DNA of 64,000 nucleotides from Candidatus Melainabacteria bacterium (lineage in GTDB: Bacteria; Cyanobacteriota; Vampirovibrionia; 2-02-FULL-35-15), in the NCBI GenBank assembly GCA_016193285.1, contig JACPSL010000006.1, positions 1-64,000 of the forward strand. The letters are read 5' to 3'. Shown piece after piece: positions 16,352 through 23,648 of the stretch. Position 1 is the first letter of the stretch, and every line of letters starts with the position of its first letter. Position numbers and translations under genes: made by a program. Under the pieces are notes generated by a model. That model worked only from the letters and a program-made list of their open reading frames with translations, was not told the DNA's origin and ran no database searches.

Positions 16352-17332
16352 ATGTACATTTTAGGGATTGAGACAAGTTGTGATGAAACTGCAGTAGCTA
16401 TTGTTCAAGATGGCAAGAGAGTTATTGTAAACAATGTTATTTCTCAAATAGAACTTCATAAAGAATTTGGTGGCGTAAAACCAAGTGTAGCAAAGTTTGC
16501 TCACCAAGAAGTTATTGATGGGTTGATTGATAAAACCTTATCAGATGCAAGATTTCAAATGAGTAACATTAATGCAATTGCAGTAACACTTGGACCAGGT
16601 TTAATAATTTCACTTTTAGTTGGATTTAAAAAAGCAAAAGAACTTGCTCTAAAATATAATAAAAAATTAATTGGAGTAAATCATTTATTTGGACATATTT
16701 GTTCAAACTATTTAGAATCAGATCTTGAGCCACCATTTGTGTGCTTACTGGCTAGTGGTGGTCACACACAAATAATTAATGTAAAAACTTATACTGATTA
16801 CGAAATTCTTGGTACAACATTAGATGATGCTTGTGGAGAGGCTTTTGACAAGGTTGGAAGACTACTTGGATTACCATATCCAGGAGGACCACATTTAGAA
16901 AAATTAGCTAAAGATGGTAATCCAAATACTTATTTACTTCCTGAAGCAAAAGTCAATCCTTATGATTTTAGTTTTAGCGGACTAAAGACAGCTGTTTTAA
17001 GATTAGTACAAAAACTTCCTTCTGATTTTAACAAAGCAGATCTTGCAGCAAGCTTTCAAGAAAATGTAACTAATACACTTGTAAAAAAGATAGTACTTTG
17101 TGCAAATAATCTTGGTATAAATAAAATTGTAATTGCAGGTGGAGTTTCAGCAAATAAAACTCTAAGAAAAAAGCTCTCAGCTCTTAGCTCTCAGCTCTCA
17201 TTCTCCCTCTATATGCCAGATTTAAGATATTGTACTGACAATGCTGCAATGATTGCTAGTGCGGGATATTTCTTAAGAAATGTTCAACAAGACATAGAAA
17301 TGCTGGATGTTTTTGCAAGGTCACCCAATTAA
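16352..17332 (+). CDS. tsaD: tRNA threonylcarbamoyladenosine biosynthesis protein TsaD
   Basis: A TsaD/Kae1 enzyme that completes t6A37 in tRNA. The start at 16352 (MYILGIETSCDETAVAIV) is the family N-terminus; the frame extends 20 unlikely residues upstream. The metal-binding pair lies in NHLFGHICSNYL, followed by ASGGHTQI, DACGEAFDKVGRLLGL and AGGVSANKTLRKKL. Directly after ANKTLRKK an AGCTCTC heptamer array encodes LSALSSQLSFS, a low-complexity linker at a surface position. The 3' end overlaps convergent miaA by 77 bp. Confidence 0.96.
   Translation: MYILGIETSCDETAVAIVQDGKRVIVNNVISQIELHKEFGGVKPSVAKFAHQEVIDGLIDKTLSDARFQMSNINAIAVTLGPGLIISLLVGFKKAKELALKYNKKLIGVNHLFGHICSNYLESDLEPPFVCLLASGGHTQIINVKTYTDYEILGTTLDDACGEAFDKVGRLLGLPYPGGPHLEKLAKDGNPNTYLLPEAKVNPYDFSFSGLKTAVLRLVQKLPSDFNKADLAASFQENVTNTLVKKIVLCANNLGINKIVIAGGVSANKTLRKKLSALSSQLSFSLYMPDLRYCTDNAAMIASAGYFLRNVQQDIEMLDVFARSPN
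17172..17199 (+). repeat. AGCTCTC heptamer array inside tsaD
   Basis: Four consecutive 7-bp units (AGCTCTC, AGCTCTT, AGCTCTC, AGCTCTC) read in frame as part of the peptide LSALSSQLS. The same unit and the same peptide occur near the 3' end of priA (60376-60410), and a sister unit AGCACTC fills priA at 61834-61899. Both hosts carry the unit in the same orientation relative to coding. Confidence 0.85.
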
Positions 17333-18164
17333 TTTTTTTATTTGCTTTAAACCAAGTCATTTGTCTTTTTGCAAACTGTCTTGTATGGAGAATAATTTTT
17401 TCAATCATTGTTTCTTTGTTTATTCTGTTTTTTAAAAAATCAATTGCTTCAGAGTAACCTATAGTTCTTTTAAAAAGATTTAGCTCTCCATACTTATCTA
17501 AGAGACTTTTTACTTCATCTATAAAACCATTATTGCAAAATAATTCAGTACGATCTTTAATTTTTTCAATATGGTCTTCTTTGCTTTCATATCTTAAACC
17601 AATCCAAATTACATTAAAGGGTATTTCTCTGACTGACTTTAATTTTGAGAAAAGTTTGTTGGTTTTATATATAACTTCAAGTGCTCTTATTGTTCTAAAG
17701 TTATCATTTTTGTGAATTATTTCAGTAGCCTTTGGATCGAGTTCTGTAAGCCTCTTGTAAAGCTCTTCTTGTGTATATTCTTTTAACTGTCTTCTAAAAT
17801 TTAAATCTGGCTTTACTTCTGGAATTGAAAGACCTAAGAGCACAGAATTTAAATAAAGTCCTGTCCCACCAACAAAAAGAGGGATTTTTCCACATGAAAA
17901 AATATCCTGAATTAATTTTTCTGTTTCTTTTTTATATAGTCCTACTGAATAATCAAAATCTGGCTCAGTAATATCTATCATGTGATGAGGAATTTCTTTT
18001 CTTTCTTCAAGTGTTGGTTTTGAGGTCCCAATATCCATACCTTTGTATATAAGTCTGGAATCAGCAGAAATAATTTCAAACGGATATTTTTTTGTAAGCT
18101 CAATTGCAATTTTTGATTTATAAGTACAGGTAGGTCCTACTAATGTACATATTGTCTCTTTCAT
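17256..18164 (-). CDS. miaA: tRNA dimethylallyltransferase
   Basis: A 302-residue prenyltransferase that adds dimethylallyl to A37. P-loop GPTCTYKSKIAIEL (an unusual version of GPTAxGKT/S), then ISADSRLIYKGMDIGTSKP, ITEPDFDYSVGLYKKE, FVGGTGLYLNSVLLG and the C-terminal TRQFAKRQMTWFK. The start at 18164 has a GAAAGG ribosome-binding site upstream, part of which is the MITE target duplication CCTTTCTT. Its last 25 codons are antisense to the end of tsaD, a long convergent overlap. Confidence 0.95.
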   Translation of the reverse strand: MKETICTLVGPTCTYKSKIAIELTKKYPFEIISADSRLIYKGMDIGTSKPTLEERKEIPHHMIDITEPDFDYSVGLYKKETEKLIQDIFSCGKIPLFVGGTGLYLNSVLLGLSIPEVKPDLNFRRQLKEYTQEELYKRLTELDPKATEIIHKNDNFRTIRALEVIYKTNKLFSKLKSVREIPFNVIWIGLRYESKEDHIEKIKDRTELFCNNGFIDEVKSLLDKYGELNLFKRTIGYSEAIDFLKNRINKETMIEKIILHTRQFAKRQMTWFKANKKINWVTLQKHPAFLCLVEHFLRNIPH

Positions 18165-18177
18165 TCATACCTTTCTT

Positions 18178-18334
18178 GTAACTACTCAGGTGGCTCTGCG
18201 GTGACATAGCTCCTCGAGCCACCCTTCCATAGACCGCTCAGCTTGCCCAAATGAATTGGATCAAGCCTTGCTTTATTAGATAGCATAATTCCGTGAAGGA
18301 TAACCTAGGATAAATTAACATGCTGAGTAGTTAC
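18178..18334. mobile_element. 157-bp MITE, IS66-like (GTAA ends, 8-bp target duplication)
   Basis: Perfect 12-bp terminal inverted repeats GTAACTACTCAG (18178-18189) and CTGAGTAGTTAC (18323-18334) bound a noncoding 157-bp segment. An exact 8-bp direct repeat CCTTTCTT flanks it at 18170-18177 and 18335-18342. Ends starting 5'-GTAA with 8-bp duplications are the known hallmark of the IS66 family. The interior is richer in G+C than the surroundings and can fold (GGTGGCTC/GAGCCACC; GCTTGCCCAA/TTGGATCAAGC). No transposase is present, so it must have been moved in trans. Confidence 0.88.
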
Positions 18335-18349
18335 CCTTTCTTAAACCTA

Positions 18350-18420
18350 GCGGAAGACGGGGCTCGAACCCGCGACATTCTCCTTGGCAAGGAGACATTC
18401 TACCACTGAATTACTTCCGC
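18350..18420 (-). tRNA. tRNA-Gly (GCC), copy 1
   Basis: The minus strand folds into a 71-nt cloverleaf: acceptor GCGGAAG/CTTCCGC, anticodon arm CTCCTTGCCAAGGAG with anticodon GCC, T arm CGCGGGTTCGAGCCCCG. The copy at 22645-22715 is identical over the full gene plus four following bases. The two copies, in the same orientation, bound the accessory island. CCA is not encoded. Confidence 0.95.
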
Positions 18421-18546
18421 AAAATAGGATTGAACTTTTGTAATTACTAATCACTATTTTCTTCGTTTTCTTCGTAAGCCTTTCAACCTTTAATCATAAC
18501 TAATTTTATTTATGTTGTATATGCTAGTAATTAAAAAGGGTTATAA

Positions 18547-18615
18547 ATGGTTAGATCTTTTCACCTTGATAAGATTAACAACGGTTTCAACATTACAAAA
18601 GATTTTAAAAAGTAG
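18547..18615 (+). CDS. possible 22-codon leader ORF
   Basis: ATG at 18547 opens a 22-codon frame (starting MVRSFHLDKINN) ending TAG, six bases before the ATG of the AlbA_2/ATPase gene. The spacing would allow translational coupling or a leader peptide. It is too short to judge and may be chance; the rest of 18421-18621 shows nothing else. Confidence 0.25.
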   Translation: MVRSFHLDKINNGFNITKDFKK

Positions 18616-18621
18616 GCAGTA

Positions 18622-19944
18622 ATGAAAAAACTAAAAGAGACTGAAATATTAGAACTAAAAAAGTCAACTTCAGAATTAAAAGAAGCTATTATTTCTATGG
18701 CTTCTATTCTTAATAAACATCAAAAAGGTAAAGTTTATTTTGGAGTGAAAGACAATGGTGAAGCAGTAGGTCAAGATATATCAAAAAATACAATAAGAGA
18801 AGTTTCACAGCGAGTACTAGAAAATATTGAACCAAAGGTTTATCCAAAAATTGCAAAAACAAAAGTCAATAAAAAAGACTGCCTACAAGTTGAGTTTGAA
18901 GGGAATGATGTCCCATATTTTGCTTTTGGCAGAGCTTATTTAAGAATAGGTGATGAGAACAGACAATTAAGCTCAAAAGAATTGGAAAACATATTCTTAA
19001 AAAAGAATAAAGATGAGCTTCGCTGGGATAATAAATATTCAGATAAATCAATAAATCAAGTAAATGTCAAAGTGCTTAGAGAGTACATAAAAAGAGCTAA
19101 CTTAGCAAAAAGAATAGATTACAAATTTAAAGATGTAAAAACAACACTGTCAAAATTAGATCTAATAAAAGATAGAAAACTCTTAAGAGCAGGAGAGGTT
19201 TTATTTTGTAACAAAAATTCTTTGGAAGTACAGCTTGCAATTTTTGCAGGTACAGACAGGATAAAGTTTCTTGACATAAAAATGCTAAAAGGTAACCTCT
19301 TTGATCTACTTGAACAGTCAGAATTATATATAAAAGAACATATAAACTGGAGAGTTGAGTTTAAAGATTTTAAACGTGTAGAAATTCCTGAGATTCCTGT
19401 AGATGCATTAAGAGAAGCATTAGTTAATTCACTTTGTCATAGAGATTACTGGAGAGGAGAAGGAAATCAAATAGCTATATTCAAAGATAGAGTTGAGATA
19501 TTTAATCCTGGCAAGTTTCCTGAAGGACTTTCACCCCAAGACTTTATTAAAGGGGAAGAAAGATCTGTTTTAAGGAATCCTCTTATTGCTACTGTACTTT
19601 ATTTAAGCAAAGATATTGAAAAATGGGGTTCCGGTTTAAAGAGGATATATGGGGAATGCAAAGAAAACAAAGTAAGGGTTGAGTTTAAAGTACTTAAGTC
19701 TGGCTTCTTGACTACTTTTTACAGGACAAAGGAAAGCAAAGGCATAACTACCCAGAAAACTACCCAGAAAACTACCCAGAAAATATTGGCGTTTATAAAA
19801 GACAATCCTTATATTACAAGAGGCGAATTAGCTAGTCGCTTAAATTTAACCGAAGATGGAATAAAATATCATATTAATAACTTAAAGAAAGAAAAAAAAC
19901 TCAAACGCATTGGCCCTGACAAAGGCGGGTATTGGAAGGTGTAA
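18622..19944 (+). CDS. AlbA_2/Schlafen-type domain plus ATPase C-terminal regulator with winged helix
   Basis: A 440-residue protein of the 'RecG-like/divergent AAA4' group (COG2865). Residues 5-125 hold the AlbA_2 (Schlafen-like) fold (ELKKSTSELKEAIISMASILN, GKVYFGVKDNG, VPYFAFGRAYLRIGDENRQL). Residues 255-360 hold the HATPase_c_4 part (IPVDALREALVNSLCHRDYW, ENKVRVEF). Residues 385-440 form a winged helix (ITRGELASRLNLTEDGIKYHINNLKK). A TTQK x3 linker joins them. Such proteins are frequent in mobile and defence islands; their function is regulatory or unknown. Here it is the first gene of the tRNA-Gly island. Confidence 0.85.
   Translation: MKKLKETEILELKKSTSELKEAIISMASILNKHQKGKVYFGVKDNGEAVGQDISKNTIREVSQRVLENIEPKVYPKIAKTKVNKKDCLQVEFEGNDVPYFAFGRAYLRIGDENRQLSSKELENIFLKKNKDELRWDNKYSDKSINQVNVKVLREYIKRANLAKRIDYKFKDVKTTLSKLDLIKDRKLLRAGEVLFCNKNSLEVQLAIFAGTDRIKFLDIKMLKGNLFDLLEQSELYIKEHINWRVEFKDFKRVEIPEIPVDALREALVNSLCHRDYWRGEGNQIAIFKDRVEIFNPGKFPEGLSPQDFIKGEERSVLRNPLIATVLYLSKDIEKWGSGLKRIYGECKENKVRVEFKVLKSGFLTTFYRTKESKGITTQKTTQKTTQKILAFIKDNPYITRGELASRLNLTEDGIKYHINNLKKEKKLKRIGPDKGGYWKV
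19748..19783 (+). repeat. three 12-bp in-frame tandem repeats
   Basis: ACTACCCAGAAA is repeated three times, encoding TTQK TTQK TTQK between the ATPase and winged-helix domains of the island regulator. The copies are identical at the DNA level, so the array is recent or slippage-prone; 12-bp steps keep the frame and would change linker length only. Confidence 0.85.
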
Positions 19945-20138
19945 TGTACTGAAGCTTTAACTGGAGAACCATCTTTAGTTTGTAATGTCACATGACCTAC
20001 ATTTTCATACAAAGTTTTATCATTTACACGTGTTCTTCCAACCGGAGAGAGTAAAGCGTCAAGGTTTACTTGAGGATTACTTCCTTAAATGAATGGACTT
20101 GATAGTACTGTTCTTACGACTTCATTAACTTGTGGCAT
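19945..20138 (-). pseudogene. broken ORF fragment of unknown family
   Basis: Reading the minus strand from ATG at 20138 gives MPQVNEVVRTVLSSPFI, an in-frame TAA, then a continued protein-like frame (GSNPQVNLDALLSPVGRTRV, then KTLYENVGHVTLQTKDG) up to the end of the neighbouring gene. One stop interrupts an otherwise open frame, as in a decayed gene. It cannot be matched to a family from sequence alone; it lies between the regulator and the first integrase remnant. Confidence 0.5.
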
Positions 20139-20428
20139 AATTTTTTTCTACCTTACTTAATTTATACAGATTATAATATTCTTTCTTTTTTAAGTGTTTC
20201 AATTGAACTGGATTTCTGGTTTGATAATAGCTATTAACAAGGTTTATTGTAAATGAAATCTTAATCAAAAACAGATTAATTTTTTTTAAGGTTTCTTCTT
20301 TGTAAAAAATCAGGTGATTTAGTATAAAAAACAAAGACACTTTTATAATTCTTTTATGTTTGCCTCTCTACGCCATCAGCCTTAACCTTCTAACTTGCTT
20401 TTCAAGTGTCTGTAACATAATTTTTCAA

Positions 20429-20482
20429 TCACCACCCCTGCATTTCTTTAACTACTTCATCTTGTGTAGTCATCAAGTAATC
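20429..20482 (-). pseudogene. tyrosine integrase C-terminal remnant 1
   Basis: The minus strand encodes DYLMTTQDEVVKEMQGW followed by TGA, preceded directly by an in-frame stop. It closely matches the end of the longer remnant at 22409-22585 (GYLMTSQEEVIKGMQGW), whose Tyr is the recombinase nucleophile position. So only about 17 codons of a second, related integrase gene survive here. Confidence 0.75.
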
Positions 20483-20489
20483 TTAAATG

Positions 20490-20575
20490 CTTATTATAGT
20501 TGCTTTTTAGATATAAAGGCATACTTTATATACCTTTATGCCTATAAACCAGCCATAAGAAATATTTTATCTTAA
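20490..20575 (+). repeat. 86-bp imperfect direct repeat, unit 1
   Basis: This unit (starting CTTATTATAGTTGCTTTTTAG) is similar along its length to 20612-20697, which runs into the abiEi start codon. Both share the CTTATTATAGTT start, TTTAGATATA, a central CCTTTA block and a CCATA(A/G)GAA block. Internally AGGCATA...TATGCCT forms an inverted repeat. A tandem copy of the control region or operator array is the likely meaning. Confidence 0.6.
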
Positions 20576-20611
20576 GTATAATGCTTTAATTCTTTTAAAT
20601 AAGTTATTTTT

Positions 20612-20697
20612 CTTATTATAGTTATTATTTAGATATATGGGTATAATATTACTACCTTTACATCTAATAAGTAACCATAGGAACAATATCTCTTTAT
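20612..20697 (+). promoter_or_regulatory. abiE control region, direct repeat unit 2
   Basis: The second unit of the imperfect 86-bp repeat lies immediately upstream of abiEi and includes GGGTATAATATTACTACC, with a TATAAT-like box and flanking inverted GGTA/TACC elements. AbiEi antitoxins are known to repress their operon by binding inverted repeats in the promoter, so these units are candidate operators. The assignment is by position and symmetry only. Confidence 0.45.
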
Positions 20698-21442
20698 GAG
20701 CAAAATCTATAAACAATTTAAAGACAAGCAAATAATTACTCTTCGTGAAATAAAAAAACAATTTCCAGAAATGAATCACAGAGTAGCTGTTAAGTATTTG
20801 CTAAAGACTGGATACCTAGAAGTTCTAAAAAGAGGAGTTTATTTAAATAAAGCATTTCAATCCCCAGACAAATTTTTACTTGCACACAAAATAATTCCTG
20901 ATGGAATAATAGGATATCATGCTGCATTAGAACTTCATGGACTAGCCCAGTCATCATATAACATTGTTCACATCATCACAGATGAACCATATAACGTTAA
21001 ACCTTTTACAGCTTATGGAATTAACTATAAGCCTGTTAAGCAGGATGTTAGCTTTGGTAAAACTAAAGTTATACGAGGTTCTGAAGAAGTAATAGTTACT
21101 GATATAGAACGAACATTGATTGATTGCATAGATAAACTAAAATATGCTGGTGGACTTGAGGAATACTTTAAAAGTATTAGCAGTGAAAGTTATATAAATG
21201 AAAAGAAAATAATAAAATATCTAAAAAAATACGACAAAGTAGCCCTTTATCATAAAGTTGATTTTGTGCTTGAATACTTCAAAGACAAATGGAATATTAC
21301 TGACTACACCTTAAAAAGCCTACTTAGTGGGATTAGCCTACTAAATACCGTTTACTTAGACCCTAGTAATAAAGAAATAAAACATAATCCCAAATGGAAT
21401 TTATATATCCCTAAAAACTTTGAAGCTTTGATTTCCAGTTAA
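20696..21442 (+). CDS. abiEi: AbiEi-family antitoxin (type IV TA)
   Basis: A 248-residue AbiEi-like protein. The N-terminus is a winged helix (IITLREIKKQFPEMNHRVAVKYLLKTGYLEVLKRGVYLN), the usual AbiEi DNA-binding part; the middle carries the family segments GIIGYHAALELHGLAQSSYN and VIVTDIERTLIDCIDKLKYAGGLEEYFK. In type IV systems the antitoxin counteracts the toxin without a lasting complex and represses transcription. It precedes abiEii by 9 bp, forming an operon inside the tRNA-Gly island. Confidence 0.88.
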   Translation: MSKIYKQFKDKQIITLREIKKQFPEMNHRVAVKYLLKTGYLEVLKRGVYLNKAFQSPDKFLLAHKIIPDGIIGYHAALELHGLAQSSYNIVHIITDEPYNVKPFTAYGINYKPVKQDVSFGKTKVIRGSEEVIVTDIERTLIDCIDKLKYAGGLEEYFKSISSESYINEKKIIKYLKKYDKVALYHKVDFVLEYFKDKWNITDYTLKSLLSGISLLNTVYLDPSNKEIKHNPKWNLYIPKNFEALISS

Positions 21443-21451
21443 AATTAACTT

Positions 21452-22405
21452 ATGTATGAAAACAAATATTTAAATAAACTTTCCAAAGAACTTGGATTTT
21501 CACATGTAGATGAACTTGAAAAAGTTTTAAGACTGAAAGAAATATTAAAACTTATTTCTGAGGATAATGCTCTGTTAAAACAACTTGTCTTAAAAGGAGG
21601 AACTGCAATTAATTTACTGTGGTTTGATTTGCCAAGACTGTCCATTGATATTGATTTAAATTATATTGGTGCTATTGAAAAAGACAAAATGGAAAAAGCA
21701 AGAACCACAGTAATTCAACCAATACTGGAAAATATACTTAAGTCATTGAAATATAAAATAGAAACCAAACTTGAATATGCAAACAACACTTATGAACTTA
21801 GGTATACAAACAGCAATAATGGAAACGGTGTAATAAAACTTGATATAAATTATCTGCACAGAATTCCAGTACTTGGAGTAACAGAAAAGAAATTTAAAGC
21901 TTTAGGTGAAGAAAGTGATTTTACTGTAAGAACCCTAACACTTGAAGAACTTTATGCAGGAAAGTTAAAAGCACTGTTTGATAGAAATACACCCAGAGAT
22001 TTGTTTGATGTTTATATGCTTGTCAAAAACTATGCAAATGAAATTGATGAACAAAAATTAAAAAAGGCTTTTATCTTTCTTGGAACTATTGGAATGGCTG
22101 ACTTCGACAAATTAAATGCTGAAAAAATTAACAGGATTAATCAAGCTGATTTTAGGAATGTACTAAAACCAATGCTAAGAAACGCTAATGAAATTAATTT
22201 GCCTGAAATGCTCAATTATGTGAAACCTTTTCTTGAAAAAATGATTACATTTAATAAAAGTGAAAAACTGTTTATAAATACTTTTTATGACAAACAAGAA
22301 CTTGTACCAGAAATACTTTTTGAAAGCAAAGACTTTGATTTTCTCAAAAACTATCCAGCAGCTCTCTCAAAATTACATTCATTAAAAACAGTAGGCAAAT
22401 TATAA
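21452..22405 (+). CDS. abiEii: AbiEii/AbiGii-family nucleotidyltransferase toxin
   Basis: A 317-residue nucleotidyltransferase toxin. The core motif is KGGTAINLLWFDLPRLSIDIDLNYIG near residues 50-75, with the G-G-T and D-x-D of DNA polymerase beta-like enzymes, followed by FTVRTLTLEELYAGKLKALFDRNTPRDLFDVYML, the second conserved block. Relatives in AbiE abort phage infection and some modify tRNA 3' ends. It pairs with abiEi. Three bases after its stop lies the stop of an integrase remnant on the other strand. Confidence 0.9.
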   Translation: MYENKYLNKLSKELGFSHVDELEKVLRLKEILKLISEDNALLKQLVLKGGTAINLLWFDLPRLSIDIDLNYIGAIEKDKMEKARTTVIQPILENILKSLKYKIETKLEYANNTYELRYTNSNNGNGVIKLDINYLHRIPVLGVTEKKFKALGEESDFTVRTLTLEELYAGKLKALFDRNTPRDLFDVYMLVKNYANEIDEQKLKKAFIFLGTIGMADFDKLNAEKINRINQADFRNVLKPMLRNANEINLPEMLNYVKPFLEKMITFNKSEKLFINTFYDKQELVPEILFESKDFDFLKNYPAALSKLHSLKTVGKL

Positions 22406-22408
22406 CTA

Positions 22409-22585
22409 TCACCACCCCTGCATCCCTTTAATTACTTCCTCTTGAGATGTCATCAAATAACCTTGTGTTGTCTTTAAATCTGAGTGTCCCAGTGCTAGAG
22501 AAATAATATTAATCGGCTTGCCAGCATTTGCTGCAATGGTAGCAAAAGTTCTTCTAAGACCATGTACATTAACAACAAAGTCCAT
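22409..22585 (-). pseudogene. tyrosine integrase C-terminal remnant 2
   Basis: The minus strand encodes 58 residues: MDFVVNVHGLRRTFATIAAN, then GKPINIISLALGHSDLKTTQ, then GYLMTSQEEVIKGMQGW and stop. It keeps the HxLRR box, the LGHSD box and the Tyr of the catalytic set, but the rest of the recombinase is missing; an in-frame TAA lies three codons before the Met. It sits 60 bp downstream of tRNA-Gly copy 2, on the same strand, the classic place for an integrase next to its attachment site. Confidence 0.85.
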
Positions 22586-22644
22586 CCTTATTTAGAAGCA
22601 CAATAAATTGCGACACAAATTAAAATCAAAAGTCTTAAAAAAAA

Positions 22645-22715
22645 GCGGAAGACGGGGCTCGAACCCGCGACATTCTCCTTGGCAAGGAGACATTCTACCA
22701 CTGAATTACTTCCGC
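22645..22715 (-). tRNA. tRNA-Gly (GCC), copy 2
   Basis: Identical in all 71 bases to the copy at 18350-18420, same orientation, anticodon GCC. With the integrase remnant just past its 3' end, this looks like the attachment site of an integrative element, and the other copy like the far boundary. Complete duplication of the gene, not only its 3' part, is notable. Confidence 0.95.
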
Positions 22716-22760
22716 AAAAGGGAGAAATGATATGTTAAATTTAACATATCATTTAGTACC

Positions 22761-23645
22761 ATGCTAGATAGCAATTATTTAGTAAAAGCAATTTCAAGAA
22801 ATAAGTCATTTAGAGCTATTGCAGTTTCTACAAGTAATCTAACTGAAGAGGCTAGACAAAGACATAATTTATCTCATACTGCAACTGTTGCAATTGGCAG
22901 AACATTTGCTTGTGGAATTTTACTTTGTAATATACTTAGAAAAACAAAAGGGCATTTAACATTAAAAATTAAAGGCAATGGCCCACTAGGCAGTATAGTT
23001 AGCGATGTAAGTAATGAAGGAACAATACGTGGATACGTTGATAAACCACAAATAGAATGCTTCGATGAAAAAGGATATGTTGATATTGATAAAGCAATTG
23101 GAAAAGTAGGTTATGTGCATGTTAGTTATGACAATGATAAAGGGCTTCCATATAGTGGCTCTGTTGAAATTACTTCAGGTGAAATTGCAAAAGATATTGT
23201 AAACTACCTTGCAAAGTCAGAACAAATACCCTCATTTTTATCCTGTGGAGTTTACTTAGAACCCGCTAGTGGAAAGGTTTTACAGGCTGGAGGGATAATA
23301 ATACAAGCTCTGCCAGAAGCGTTGGAAAAAGATATAAAAGTTTTAGAAGAAACGACAGCTAGGCTTGATCCATTCTCAATTTTACTAAGATCTGGGCTAA
23401 CTTTAGAACAAATAATAAGAAAAGCCCTTAAAGGATTTGACATAGAAATACTTTCAGAATTTGAAGGATTATGTTTTTATTGTGGCTGTAGTTTAAAAAA
23501 ATTTGAAAGTGCAATTGCATCTTTAGATAAAAAAGAGATTCAATACATAATTGACAAAATTGGATATGCAGAAGGAAGATGTCATTTTTGTAATAATACT
23601 TACATTATAAAAAAAGAAAATTTAGTAGACTTACTTAAAAAATAA
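22761..23645 (+). CDS. hslO: redox-regulated chaperone Hsp33
   Basis: A 294-residue Hsp33 holdase, activated by oxidation that releases zinc. The N-terminal domain (ATVAIGRTFACGILLCNILR, LTLKIKGNGPLGSIVSDVSNEG, YSGSVEITSGEIAKDIVNYL) and linker are intact. The zinc site is CGCS near residue 243 with CHFC near 278, matching the C-x-C and C-x2-C pairs. Two extra Cys lie just before the first pair (CFYCGC). It stands immediately outside the tRNA-Gly island. Confidence 0.95.
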   Translation: MLDSNYLVKAISRNKSFRAIAVSTSNLTEEARQRHNLSHTATVAIGRTFACGILLCNILRKTKGHLTLKIKGNGPLGSIVSDVSNEGTIRGYVDKPQIECFDEKGYVDIDKAIGKVGYVHVSYDNDKGLPYSGSVEITSGEIAKDIVNYLAKSEQIPSFLSCGVYLEPASGKVLQAGGIIIQALPEALEKDIKVLEETTARLDPFSILLRSGLTLEQIIRKALKGFDIEILSEFEGLCFYCGCSLKKFESAIASLDKKEIQYIIDKIGYAEGRCHFCNNTYIIKKENLVDLLKK

Positions 23646-23648
23646 GAA

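Noticed and set aside
18178-18334. Structured noncoding RNA or riboswitch in the miaA leader
   Set aside because: The 12-bp end pairing looked like a closing stem, but the exact 8-bp duplication outside it and GTAA ends fit a transposed MITE better. No known riboswitch, 6S, SRP or RNase P core is visible.
20125-20340. Open frame of 71 codons on the minus strand
   Set aside because: It covers the integrase remnant and pseudogene region in another frame, is highly biased in composition and has no start signal.
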